From Pachypanchax playfairii (Eukaryota; Chordata; Actinopteri; Cyprinodontiformes; Aplocheilidae), in assembly GCA_006937955.1 (NCBI GenBank), contig SSNP01000025.1, forward strand, positions 3,111,508-3,175,507: 64,000 bases of DNA, given 5' to 3'. The stretch's first letter is position 1. Each line of letters starts with the position of its first letter. Positions 1 to 14,100 of the stretch are shown one piece after another. The position numbers were made by a program, and so were the translations under genes. The notes below the pieces were generated by a model. That model was not told where the DNA came from and searched no databases. It saw only the letters and a list, made by a program, of their open reading frames with translations.

Positions 1-399
1 CTTATAAAACAAGTAGTCTTGTTGGAAATGGCTATATCTTTAAAATAAGTTTAAAAGAAAACAAAGGCAACTTAAATCTCATAAAAACAAAATGATTTAG
101 TTCAGATAAAATGTATTTGCTGTAAATATAGTCATAGTACGATTTGTCTGATTTTAATTGTATAGTTAACCCCCCCCCCACATGTGTATTGCAGTTGGAT
201 AAAATAAATCACAAAACTGCAGAAGAATTGTAAAAACTAAAAATCCTATTACAATTAGAATAAAAGAATATAGAATAAAACTTCAATACTGACTTTTATA
301 TTAGCGATTAGTGAAGGTTAGTAAAGATATAAATCGCCAGGTTATTGTAATCTGTCTGTCAGTTCCTCTCTCATTCTGTTCTCGTCCTCTTTCCATCAG
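1..399 (+). other. lamb2 intron (3' part)
   Basis: AT-rich sequence with no coding signal, ending in a pyrimidine-rich tract and the acceptor before the exon at 400. A C homopolymer (about 10 nt) lies near 170-180. The missing lamb2 5' exons must lie further upstream. Confidence 0.7.
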
Positions 400-3300
400 G
401 GCAGCTGAAGATCACCAACTTGAGAGTTAACTTCACCAAACTTCACACACTTGGAGACAACCTGCTGGACCCCAGAGCTGAAATCAAAGAGAAATATTAC
501 TACGCCATGTATGAGCTTATCGTGCGTGGCAACTGCTTTTGCTATGGCCACGCCTCCGAATGTGCCCCCATTGATGGCGTCAGGGGTGATATTGAAGGAA
601 TGGTGAGTAATGAGGATTCACCCACTTTGTCTCATATTTTTGTTCCATGTGCTTTTATGAAATACTTCTCCCTTTCATTGCTTTAAGGTTCATGGCAGAT
701 GTGTATGTAATCATAACACAAAAGGTTTAAACTGTGAGCAGTGTGATGATTTCTATAATGACCAGCCTTGGAAGCCGGCTGAGGGGCGCAACTCTAACGC
801 CTGCAAGAGTGAGTCCAACAAACATTATCTCTGCAGAACTGTTATCTCGTTAAACAACCAACTACTTTTAAATAATTGATATGATTTTATGTTTCTTTGA
901 TTGACTCTTAAGGGGATTTTTAACACTTGAAAAAACATTTTATAAGTTCTAAGTAGTTTGCTTGAAGTGCATATGTCTTTTCTTGTAGGGTGTAACTGCA
1001 ACGGCCACTCAAACGTGTGTCACTTTGACATGGCGGTCTATCTGGCCACGGGAAATACCAGCGGTGGAGTCTGTGATGACTGTCAGCACAATACAATGGG
1101 ACGCAACTGTGAGGTCTGCAAACCTTTTTACTACAAAGACCCTACCAGAGATACAAGAGACCCTCGGGTTTGTATAGGTGAGTGTCTGAATCATAAAAAG
1201 CTGATAACTGGATCTGTAATGCAAAGCGTCATAAAAGATCAATAAAACAGTTTAAAGGAATCATTTAATGTTTTTCTGTTATTTTATTTTCTCAATGATC
1301 TTTCAGGCCAAAAAGATGAAAAAGATTTTTTCTTGTTTTTTAAAAATGTGTCACTTCTCATCCAAAATGTTTTTTTTAGTTATCATAAGTCTCATGATGA
1401 GAACTGAAAAAGCTTTTTAGATAAGACATGAAATATCCTCTAAAAACAAGAAAAGCCCAGCCTACATTTAAAAAAAGTCAAGATTATCAGTTTGCATCTG
1501 TTCTAAAAGGCCAATGATAGATATCAGATCTTACATGCTTAATATTAGAAATATTTGCATCTAACCTATTTTTTACTTGTTTTATTTATTTATTTATTTT
1601 TTGCAGCTTGTGATTGTGACCCTCATGGTTCACTGAATGGTGGGATGTGTGACAGCCACAGTGATTCATCACTTGGGATGATGGGAGGTCAGTGCCGCTG
1701 CAAGGCCAATGTTGAGGGTCCTCGCTGCGACAAGTGCAAGTCTGGTTTCTTTGGCTTGAGTGCAGAAAATCCTCAAGGCTGTCAACGTGAGTTCAGACCT
1801 GGTTTTAGGATAATTTTAGACTGCTGAGCAAATCCAATAATTAGCATCTCATCTCTTCAGTTTTGGTGATTTTTCTGACTTTTCTTTTTTCTTTAATCCT
1901 CCAGCATGTCAGTGTGACCACAGAGGAACCGTGTTAGGTAGTTCTCCATGTGACCCATTCAGTGGAGACTGTATCTGTAAGCGTCTTGTCACCGGACGCA
2001 GATGTGACCAATGTCTGGTAAGACATCACTAAAACTATTTTAGACTTGGCTGAAATAGAAAGTAAAGTGTTCAGAGGTTATATTTTATTTTCTTCTTCTC
2101 AGTCTGTGCAGGATTTACATAGCAGTTTAAGAAAAGCATTTCCTAAATCACTAAATAAAAATGAAACATATTTTAAGATAAAAAGTCCTTCCAGATGAAA
2201 GTCCTGTTGTTACGTGGTGATGAGGTTCCTGTTAAAATTTAACCTCTTGTCCCAAACCTGCTCAGCCAGGAATAGTAGGGGCAGGAATGTGGCTCCTGCC
2301 CGGGTCATTGGTCTAAATTTAGTTCAGGGATTTGAGGCTTGTCCAGTTGGTGTGGTATTACAGCAGTCCTAAAATGGTCAGACCTGGACTGGGTTTGAAA
2401 TTATGTCCTGTTGATAAGCTCATAAAGCACAATTGTTAAAACAATGGTCACAATGGATGGAACTATATTTAGTGGATAATGCTGTGGAAAGTAAATGATC
2501 AATTTTCATGTGTGATATTTTCATTTGAATAGATTTTGTTACTTTAGGGTTTGAGAAAATTAGACTTCTCAAGAATCCATTTTCTTTCCAGTAGAACATA
2601 AACAACATTTCAGATGTTGAAACAAATATTTTACCATCTCCTAGAAAATATTAGCTCATTTTGAATTCGATAGAAGCATCAAGTTTGATTTGATTCTAAT
2701 GAAAAGGATGTTCAGAAATCAAATAAAATAAAACAAAATGATCACCTATAGAATATTTCTGGTAACACTTTAACAAAACAGTATAAAAAACACTTAATTT
2801 ATTTTTTGTTTATTTGGCTTATAAGCAATTTTACACATTTCTGTAAGAGATAATTGGGGTTGGAATTTCTGCCTTTGTTGTTTTGGATATTAAAAGCTTA
2901 AAATTTTGGGATCTTGGCTGGTCCACAGACTTGAACTGGTTTATAAATGACATTAAAAATACTTAGATAAACCTGAATAGTTTAAATTTTTTTTTCTAAT
3001 ACATAGATTAATTAACTAATAATAATCTGTTGAACCATAAGTGATGCTTTATTAGGTTTAAACAGTATGAATGACTTCGTTATTTAAGTTGAACTAGTTG
3101 ATGCTCCTCTCAGAATGTGAGATTGTTTTTGATCTAGTTTCTGTCTGTCATCCTGTGATTGTAGCCAGAACACTGGGGGCTGAGTCATGACCAGAGTGGC
3201 TGCAGAAGCTGTGAGTGTGACATCGGAGGAGCGCTTGACAATCAGTGAGTGCTGCTGAAGCTGCAGTTATGAGTCAGTAAATCAAAACCTGTTTAACTTT

Positions 3301-5196
3301 CTTTAAACAGCTTGGAGGCCTCTCACAGATACTTTTATTTATAACATGATAACTGGTGCATATTGGACAGAGACGAACCAACAAAATGCCAAACTGCTTT
3401 GTATAATTTCCTTCACTTTCTAAAAATGATCTGATTTTTCTGCCAAAATCATGTCTAAAATCAAAATATATAACCTGATCATTTTGTCCCTAATAATTAT
3501 AGGACACTGTCTGTACAATCACTCTGCTCACAAGTTAAAGTTTGATTAATTTATGCATTTTCAAACAAGTTTGATGGACAATTATCATTATTTTACATTC
3601 CTAACAAACAACCTTTTCTTTCTTCTGATTGGCTCTTAGCAGGTCTAAAGATTGTATATCAGTTAAAAGCTTCAAGCTGCCATTCTTGGTTAATGTACCA
3701 CAATTTAATCTTATCAGCCAGTTACAAAACTGCAGTCTGTTTCTCATTACATTAGTCATGCACTTTTATTATTGTATTGGTATTTTTGCAGGCAGCATGT
3801 TTTTCTTTACTGCTGCACATCAATAGCATTAAAGGCAAATGTAGCATTTAGCTAAGTGCACTTAGACTTTTGGTTAGTGTGTAAAGCAGATGAAAGACCA
3901 CCACGAATCCACTGGCATGAATAAAAGGCCATTCAGTCAACAATTTAAAATGACTTTGATCCTTATTTAGAAAAGAACTCAGAGCCAGATTCCTGCACAA
4001 TTTAAAAATGTTGACGTTAGCTGCATGTTGTGTTCTCTGTTCTGTTTCTTTTTCATTTTTGGACATTGTTATTTTTTTATTTATTTTTTATTGTATTTAT
4101 TTGTAACAGGGAAAATGTACAATATACATTAACCAAAAGGAGAGATGCATTGTACCAGGTTATAGCACATGTGCTAATTTCCACCTGTAGTCCCTGGGCA
4201 GGCTGATGTTAAACACAACAATATTAAAACATTACCTATAAACATAAAAAAGTTCATCAATCAGCTCCTCCACTGTCACTCCCCACAGACACCAGTTATA
4301 CAGAGCTATGGGAGCATGTTTGATGCTGATAGCACACCCAGTAGACTTCCTCCACAGATCCTGCAGGTGTAAAAGCACATAGCATGCTACTGGTGAACAA
4401 CTCACACTCTTCATACACGTTACGTACTGCATTGATGTTTGGGACATTAAAGTTGCTCCACACACGACAGTGTGACGTAGTGAGTCTTGTGACAGAATTT
4501 AGAGCTTCTTGTCATTTGATTTCATTTGTATGAATCCAGAGATATTTTTAGTTCCCTTCCCAGTCTTTAGCTATAGTGATTTATTTAATCAGGGATTTTT
4601 CAGATTGATCCAAACCACCTTTTAACTTTTCATCAAACTATATCAAAAATGATCTTATAAGGTATTTTGGTTTTTAGTAAAACATAAATGATGAATTATC
4701 CAACATGCTCATCAGCATGGAACATTTTTGTTGACAAAGTGTTTATCGCAGAAAGGCTGTATTGTCTGCTGCCTCTGAGTGTGATTCAAAAGATTTCGTA
4801 ATGTAACACAAGTTTGATATTACCAATTACAGAATGCATTTAGAACGTGTTTTTCTCTTCATTATTCTCTGCCATCCCCCCCAAAAAAAGGTTTACAGGC
4901 CACCCCAAGAACTGAACTTCCCAAACCACATATCACTCCACTTATTATCTACAAGGGGCACATTAAATAGTTCCTACACATGCAAAAATTAAACATGCTA
5001 TTAAAACAATCTCAATTTACATAAACATTTAGTGAAATAAAGTGTATGCTCTTTAATTAGTTGCTCCATGGAGAGTGGACAGTGTCGCTGCCGCAGTCAC
5101 ATGACAGGACGCGAGTGTACGCAAGTGGAATCTGGATATTTCTTTATGGCTTTGGATCACTTCCTTTATGAGGCGGAGTTTGCTATAATGGGTCAG
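400..5196 (+). other. lamb2: lamb2 segment: end of LN domain and N-terminal LE (EGF-like) modules
   Basis: The first exon carries the last part of the LN polymerisation domain (YYYAMYELIVRG) and enters the first LE module at NCFCYGHASEC. Exons 2-7 continue the C-x-C-rich LE rod (for example HGRCVCNHNTKGLNC, and ACDCDPHGS). Beta chains normally have five LE modules here. The 1817-bp intron 5245-5060 between exons 6 and 7 is spanned by a codon split CA|T, giving DNHCS, which keeps the LE cysteine spacing intact. Confidence 0.9.
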
Positions 5197-8100
5197 GTGA
5201 GGTTGATTATATTTCCAGCCCAAAGGTATATTTCATATTTTTTTCATTATTATTATTTAATAAAGATGTGTCTGACTGTTTCTTTTTGTGTGTGAACATT
5301 CTCAGGGCTGTACTTTGGAGACCAGGGAACATCAAGCAGGTCGCCCAGCATCATGGACAGGTTTAGGGTTTGCTCGGGTCCCTGAAGAGGGCACTCTGGA
5401 GTTTCATATCAATAACATTTCTCACTCCATGGAATATGATTTGCTCATCCGCTATGAATCACAGGTGCGTGTATTTGATGTGTACATTTTTCATCTTTAA
5501 TTTACAGCATAACCTTCTCATCTATTGACAAAAAGCTAAATGGAAAATGATTAATAGGAATTTTATGGATTATTAGAATAACATTTACTGTGTGGATATT
5601 ATATTTAAGAGACTCCCCAAAAAAATCTTTCACTTGTGGCGCTTTATTGTTGTTTTCATTGTAATGCATTATTCTGTAAAATGAAGTCAAACAGTTTTGG
5701 GCTCTTGACCAAACTGATGTAAACATCATTTAAACCCAAGTGCAGCATAAAGTATGTGGTGAAAACATCAAGGAGGACGTTAGTACAAACAGATAAACTT
5801 AAGATGAAAGAGGTTGGAAATTGAGAGTTCAGCAAAGATGGTGGAGGGTTGTAGGTTGCAGCTGTGAGCTTCTGTCTCACTGAGCTGTTTCTTACAACCG
5901 AGGTCCAGTTTTATGGTGTTTGAGCTTTAAATTTTAGGGTTAAAATTATTGAAAACAAATGTACATCCTTGTCACAATCAGTGGGACTTAGTTAACCTCT
6001 GAGCTTACTGAAGGTTACAAAGAGCATCATGATGGTGTTGACGATTAATAAAAGCTTCTTTTTGTTTTTATTCAAATTCAAACATACTTTTCTATTATTT
6101 TTAGAGCTTATGAAAATAGGATTTTGCCTCCCATCAATACTAGTAAAAAATAAAGTCGAACATAATTCATTTAGCGGTGTTCTTCTTCATGTGTTGTGTA
6201 ACAAAACTGTGAAGACATCGTCCTTCAGCTGGAGACAGTAAACACAGCAGTACCATGGAGCTCTGAATGGATGTTTTTACTGTGAACAGCAAAAGTTGTA
6301 ATATTATTTAGTTGACAGCTCAAACCTTATAATTTTTTAATCATTATTTATTAACAATGTGATTTAAATTGAAGTGATAGTGATCAAAAGGCGGGGTTAC
6401 ACCCTGGAAAAGAGCATATTATCTACTATGGTGTGGAAATGATGGCAGGAGGTTATTCAAGTCTAGTCTGGATTCAGTTAAAGCATTAATGACCCTGCGG
6501 GTCAGAAGTGACTCGTGAGCATTCTCCATCTGATCTCGGTGTCTTTAAATACAGTTTGAGTAACTCAGTGACATTTTTCAGCCAAACATAGTCACCATGT
6601 CTACAGTTTGTTCTTAAAGCAATAGAAAGAAAAAACTTGCTAAATTCTTCCAAATCTTGTATTGTTCCCAGTTCAATATACAGCCCTTTTTAACTAAGTC
6701 AGCATGGCCCCCTGTCAACACAATATTACCCACCCCTGATTTAAACCCACTATCTGATTCTGTCTAGATGCCCCGGGACTGGGAGGAAGTGCAAATAACT
6801 GTAATCCGTCCTGGACCAATTCCCACCAGCAGCCCCTGTGGAAACACCATCCCAGATGATGACAGACTTATTGTCTCTCTGCCAGCTGGATCCAGGTCTG
6901 TGGCAAACAAACAGAGACATTTACTCTCATCCACATTCACACACATGTGTGAATAACAACCACAGTACAAATGGGAAAAATGTCTGTGTTGTTTCAGGTT
7001 CATGGTACCTCCTCAGCCTGTGTGCTTGGAAAGAGGTGTAACTTACACTATTCGCTTTGAGTTCACACGCTATCAAGATGCTAACAGTATCCTAAATGGA
7101 GCAGCCTATGCCGTCATCCTCGTAGACTCTGTGAGATCAGTTTTCATCCTTGAATCTTTTATTTCAAGTTTCTAAATTTGGAATTTATTCTAGTTTTCAT
7201 TCCATGTACCTTTTCTCTCACCTCATCTCCAGATTGCACTGATGCCCCGTCACTCCTCCATGGAGATGTTCACCGCAGGAGATTCCGCCTCTAACATCAG
7301 AAAGCAGACCTATGAGCGGTACCGGTGCCAAGAGGGGGCAAAGAGTGTGATCCGCCCACAAATGAGTGACACCTGTGCAAAGCTAATTAGCAGCATGTCA
7401 GCTGTTATAAATGATGGAGCCCTGTGTGAGTCAAAAAGGGTTTATTAAAACATTTTGATTTTTGTTGTCTAATTTTTAAGACTTTATAACAAACAAAACT
7501 TACAATTACTTTTATTTCATTTGAATAGTAAATCATTATTTTATTTTAACAGACTTTTATAAACAACTATTAACCACCAAGTGTTTTCATTAAGCAGATC
7601 TTTGGTGCATAACAGTAAGAACTCTTTACTGATGCTCAAATTTCTCATCTTTTTTGTCCCGGTTTTGTGGCAAAACAAATATATTGAGTAAAAAATTATT
7701 TTAGTTATTTAAAGATGAAATAATTTACCTGCATTTTATAAAGCAAATGCAAGATAAATGAAATTAGGTTAATGCCGTCTGAATATTAGTTTTCATTTAA
7801 TCAGTAAACAGGCGCTAAGGTTCTTATTTCTCATACACTGCATTTAAATGTTGGTTCAGTGATTTAATGCCCGTTTTCCATCACCACCAGCTTGTAATTG
7901 TGACCCTCAGGGGTCCATCAGTTCCATTTGTGATGTCCGTGGGGGCCAGTGTCGCTGCAGACCCAATGTGATTGGTCGACGTTGTGACCAGTGTGCACCA
8001 GGAACTTATGGCTTTGGACCTTCTGGCTGCATATGTGAGAAAATCCTTTGTCTTAAAATCTATTTCTGACTTCTTTATTTTACATGTGGTTCTGGATCCT

Positions 8101-11100
8101 TGATTAATGTTTAAATAACTGTGTCTGGGCATTTTCTAAAGTGTTGCTCTGTTTAAGAGAGAAAAAACAGTTTCCACCTCTAGATCTTTACAAACATCTT
8201 ACAATAGTAGCATGTAGCTTTATTTTTATATAGGTTTAAGTCCTGTTCTTCAAATAAGTTACACAATATGGTGCTAGCACCCTCTAGTGTTTGTCAAGTA
8301 ATGTTTAAAATTTTTAATTAAATTTTTTGTTTTCTATCCTTCTTGATTTTTAAAATGATTTTCACTTCAATCCTCTCGCTCTTTCCCTGACAATCTTTTT
8401 TTCTCAATTTGTCAAGCCTGCGACTGCAGCTTGGAAGGGTCAGTGACGCGACTTTGTGACAAATTTAGCGGTCAGTGCCAGTGTCGTCCCGGAGCTTTTG
8501 GTCAGCGCTGCGATGGATGTCAGGCGGGTCACTGGGGTTTTCCTAGCTGCCGACCCTGCCATTGTAACGGACACGCAGACCACTGTGACCAGAGAACCGG
8601 AGTCTGCATCAGCTGCAGAGACAACACTGGAGGAGACAAGTGTGAGAGGTCAGTACAAGTTTTATCTGTTGTCAGCCATTATCTACAAGAATTGTCTTTT
8701 TATTTATCAAAACAACAAAAATGGAGCAAGGTAAATAATAGAATTTATCTAACTGACTCTTTAAATTCACCTACATTTTTTTCATTATTGTAGGTGTGCC
8801 AATGGTTACTATGGCAACCCAGTTTTAGGCATAGCATCAGGTGGTCAGTGTCGTCCTTGTCCGTGTCCAGATGGACCCAACAGTGGACGCCATTTTGCTA
8901 CATCTTGTTACCAGGACAACCGGAACCGGCAAATTATCTGCAATTGTAACCAAGGTTACACAGGTAAACTTGAGACACTCTAACGCTGTATCGTTAGCTA
9001 GTTTTTAGAAGGATTGTTTTCCAGCTCTGTTCTACGGAGCCCCCAGAAATATTTTTTCATTCCCTTAGTGGCTCCGTACCAGCTATGTGTATTTTTCCTA
9101 TTTCTTTTTCAAGTAGGAAACTTGGAGCAAAGATTTTCTGCATATTTCTCCTCTTTTAATGTAAAAAAGCAGCAATACATTAAAATTTCAGCATTAAATG
9201 TCTCTTTGTCAGATGTTAAAAATTCAATCTCAATTTAAATAAAATTTATGTCTAGTCATGTCGTGCACACATTGTTGCAACTTTTATATATTTATTTGGC
9301 TTTCATTTGAAACGTTCCTACATGCACAGATCTTAGTCAGCTACGGGTGAGAGTAACTTTTGCATGTAATCTGTTTTATCAAGCCAAAGTTCACCTCTGG
9401 ATTGTTTAAAACTAAAGAATATTTCTTTGGATTAGAACTTTAATACTATAACTTACATGTAAAGGCAAAGCCTGCAACTGAAATGAGATAATAATGTTTC
9501 TTTCTGGGCTCTGGTGAATGATAACGGATGTACTACTGGCACAGGGATTGTTAAACGCTCCGGGGCGACCATTTTTAAGCGTGAGTAACAATGGTTGCCC
9601 CTCCTCCCCCTTCTCCCCTCTTCCCTCTCTCACTTAAAAAAATATTCACCAAACCTATGCTTATCCTCACCAGTCTTACCCGTGCATGGTGTTAGCATCA
9701 CTGCTGTGCCACGGTGCACTTCCATACGAGATCCGATTCACAGCCTGTGAAATCTTCTCCACCTTTTCTCTGACTGCTTGTCTGTTTGTTTGCTCCACAG
9801 AGTCGCATAACTAGGCTTAACGTAATAGAATTATAAGATATTAATAAATAATTTAAACTCAAAATTTGTACCAGGTATGAGTAAATGTTCTCAAAACAAG
9901 AACATGAATCATTCTACAAAAGTAAATCTGTATGAGCATCTGGGAGATGAGGAGCAGTCAACATGTCAGAGACTTTAAAAAGTACAAGTAGCACTGCAGG
10001 ATCAAATCAAATAATCGACTTTCCAAAGTATAAAGAAGATGTATGTATTTTGTCTAAAAAAAATTACAAATAACAATGAAACAAACAAAATGTAGAGGAC
10101 TCCATTTATCGTTACATACATGCCACACTTTCTTCTTCTCCTGTCACCTACTCTGTTTTATTTCTTTGTTTTATCCTTCATTTGACCCTTATTTTGTTAA
10201 TTTCTACTTAGAAAAAAACCTGTTAGATGACCATCACAGTTTGTCACCCTGCAAAAGATAATAATTACCTGACTGGTTGTGTATTTGTATCGTAATCTTT
10301 AGCAACAATTGATGGGAGGTACAGTGCAGATCCAGCAAACAGAAATTAAATCAGACTGCCAGATGGTGTCCATGTTGTTTTACATAAGCCTCCAGGAGAA
10401 CAGTGAGAAGTAGATGACCTATGATAACTAACATTATTGTTCATTTAGTAATTTTTGTTGTCAGTACGTTAACCAAACCCCCCTGAGTGATTATCAGTAA
10501 CACAACTGATGCCAGTAACATTCTGCCTTAACTCAATAATGTCTTTGCTTCACAGATTTGGGTTTGGTCTAATGTTAGACAAACATACTTTATATAAAAC
10601 TTTATTTTCTCAGGTAGTTTGAACTTTCCCAAATCCAGCGGATCAGATTTTTATCACTTTGTTAAACCAATATTACCTGTTTCACACATCCAAAGATCTA
10701 TTTAGATCTAATTCCTTGGATCATTCTATAGTGGGAAATGAAAGCGTTGGTCAAATTATTGTAACGCATTTGTTTCATTTCCATATTTCTTCCCACTCAG
10801 GTGCTCGGTGTGAGGAATGCGCCCCAGGTTATTATGGTAATCCCTCTCAGCCGGGAGGTCGCTGCCAGCCTTGTCAGTGCAACAACAATATAGACATGTC
10901 AGACATGGACGCTTGTGACAGGCAGACAGGAGAGTGCAGGAAATGCCTTTACAACACAGAGGGTCCTGACTGTGGCATCTGCAAAAGCAGATATTTTGGG
11001 GATGCTTCTCGACGCAACTGCAGGAGTAAGTAACATTCTGGCTGCATAAGGCCTGTTAATAAATGACTCTGTTTGAAAAGTCAGTGTAATGTCTCTTTTC

Positions 11101-14100
11101 TTTGTTTTAGAGTGCACATGCAACTTTCTGGGTACTGAGCGCACTCAGTGCATAGAGCGCGAGGACTGTGTGTGCCAGCGTGCCACAGGCCAGTGCCAGT
11201 GTCTGCCAAATGTCGTAGGTCTGACGTGCGACCACTGTGCACCCAACCACTGGAATCTGTCCAGTGGGAGGGGCTGTGAAGCATGCAACTGTGATCCCAA
11301 CAACTCCATAACATCTTCCTGTAATGAAGTAAGACATTTATGAAATACAGTTAGTTAAAAATAAAACAATCAATTCAATATTCTTTTTTAAAATTCCAAA
11401 AAAGTTATAAATTAAAATCTTAATTATTCTGCAGGTTTTACATTAAGAAAAAATATTTTGCTGTCCCAAAGAGGGCCTAACATAATCTAAAAATATATCA
11501 TGTGATGTTTTCATCTGAGTAGCCGACAGGTCCCTCAAAGGAGAGTTTAAAGGAAGGAAATATCACTTCAGAAAGAGAGTGAATAGGATTAATTAGCATA
11601 TATCAGAATCATATAAGTGTTGATATTTGCTAGAATAACCCTAAAAAGAAGGCAAATGTAATGTTCCTTCATCTCTAATTTGAAAAACTGTGTTATACTT
11701 AAAAAAAACATGATATAACATTGCAGTATATATAAACCAACAGGTTCTCTGGATATAATTTGTAAAATTAAAATAAATGATGATTTATAATTCAAAGATC
11801 TACAAATGTAAGAATGTTTTTTCCAAAGACTTCAGTATAAACATTGACTTTACAGAACTGTTACAGGGGAATATTTTTCTTAACTTTCCATCATACAGTT
11901 TACTGGCCAGTGTCAGTGTCGTGAAGGTTTTGGAGGTAAGACCTGCACAGACTGTCAGGATAACTACTGGGGAGACCCCAGGACGCAGTGCCGAGGTAAG
12001 AAACACAAAGATTTTATAAATTCTTTTAGGATATGTTAAAGAGATCAGATGTTTTAGAATTAACAAAGAATAACAAATGATTATTTTTGTCGATGTAGCT
12101 TATCAGCCATCTAAAAAAATTGCTTCTCTGATTTTACACAAATACCAGAAACTACAAGAATCAATGCTAAAATTCTTACTGCGAGTTAATCCTAAATGTC
12201 TGACCTTCACCATTTTCCCTCTCTAGTTTGTGACTGTGACTGGCGTGGGATTAAGACCTCTCAGTGCAACCGTGTGACCGGTCACTGCGTCTGCCAGCAG
12301 GGGGTGTCAGGCGTTCGCTGTGATCAGTGTGCCAGAGGCTTCGCTGGCGTGTTCCCTAACTGTCAGCCCTGTCACCAGTGCTTTGGGGACTGGGATCGTA
12401 TCGTGCAGGTGTAGCTTTGAAAAAAAGAAAAAGTTTATCCTGAAGTGACAAATACCAAATAAATCAAATTGTTTAACCATACTTTTTTTTTTCACAATTT
12501 TTTCTCATGAACAGGACTTAGCAGTGCGCACCAACAGTCTTGCAGAGCGTGCACATGAGATTCAGACCACTGGGCTTATTGGGCCCTATGAGAAAATCTT
12601 TAAAGACTTGGAGGAGAAACTGGCACAAGCCCAAGGCATTGTGAGTGCTCGTAATGCCACTGCTGCATCCATCTCTACCTTAATGGAGCTTATTGAAGAT
12701 CTGAGGTACACCTGTTACTGACTGTACACCTGATTGAAGAATATCATTTTATTAATAGATCTGTTCTTTGAAGGAAAGTGCCAATATCTTCATGTCATGT
12801 CTTGAAGGGCACAGATTGGTGAGACAACAGAAAACTTAAATCTTCTAGAAGGAGACTTAACAATTGTCCAGGACAAGAATTCTGATGCAAGCAAGGAGCT
12901 GAGTGCTCTGGAGAGAGAGGCTAAAGAACTGAACCTGACGTCAGAGCAGCTCCACCACCAGCTTAATATTCTCAAAAACTCCAACTTTTTAGGTAAAACA
13001 AAAGGCTCAAAACAAAAGGAGATTTAATTTTTTTGCCTTTTGACCATTTATCTCACCTGTGTAATTAACTTAGAATCTGGACCCCTTAATGTGAATTGGA
13101 TTTGTTGCTTGTTCTATAGTGCTTTGAGATGGCTTTTGTTGTTAATTGGTGCTGTAAATAAATTAAAGTGAACTAAATTACGTCAAATACATAATTTTTC
13201 TTTATTCTACGTACTATCCTTTTGTTATCACCTGAGTAATCCTGCACTCTAGAGTGATCCTCGTAAAGAAAATGTCTCAGTATAAAAGTGTTAAAAGCTT
13301 TTCTCTCCTTCAGGAGCATATGACAGCATCCGGAGCTCCTACAACAGGTCTCGTGATGCAGAGCGTCGTGCTAATGAATCAACAACCAGCCGGCCAAGCA
13401 CAGTCAGCCAGTCTGAAGACACACGCCGTCGAACGGAGCGCCTCATTGCAGCAAAGAAAGATGACTTCAGTCGTAAAAACGCTGCCAATAAGCGTGCGCT
13501 GGGGGAGCTTAATGCTAAAGCTCAGGGCCTTGACATGAAGAGGGTCAATGAAAAGGTAGATTTAATGCTTTTCTCTTTGTTTCAGTTTCAGTTAATAATA
13601 TTCAGTTTTGTTATGAAACAACCAAACCAAAAAAAAAAAATGGTTCATGAACTTATATACATCTTGTTTTGTTAAAATAAATAAAGCAGTGCTAACAGTA
13701 ATAAAATTAAGTTTTTATAATTATCTTTTTTAGATTGTAAATTGATTATATGATTTATTACATCTCATGTTTGCTTTTTATCACAAGTAATAAGTTTAAA
13801 TGTGAGGGGCAGGTAGTTACATTGGCTGCAAGAGTTTAGCCTTACTCTTTTTTTCAATTTTGACTGAATTTATCTTTTAACTGTGTGGAAAAACAATTGT
13901 TTATCATCTATCATCTAATAGTTAGACACAATGATAAGAGCAACAATTCTAATTATTTAGGTTTTAGTAGTTGTTGTTAACAGAAACATTCTGAAAGTTT
14001 CTAATAACTTTTTATTCCATAATATATGAAAATATGATATCAATATTCACCTACAGGTGTGTGGTGCCCCAGGTGATGGTCCATGTGGAGAGAGGCCTTG

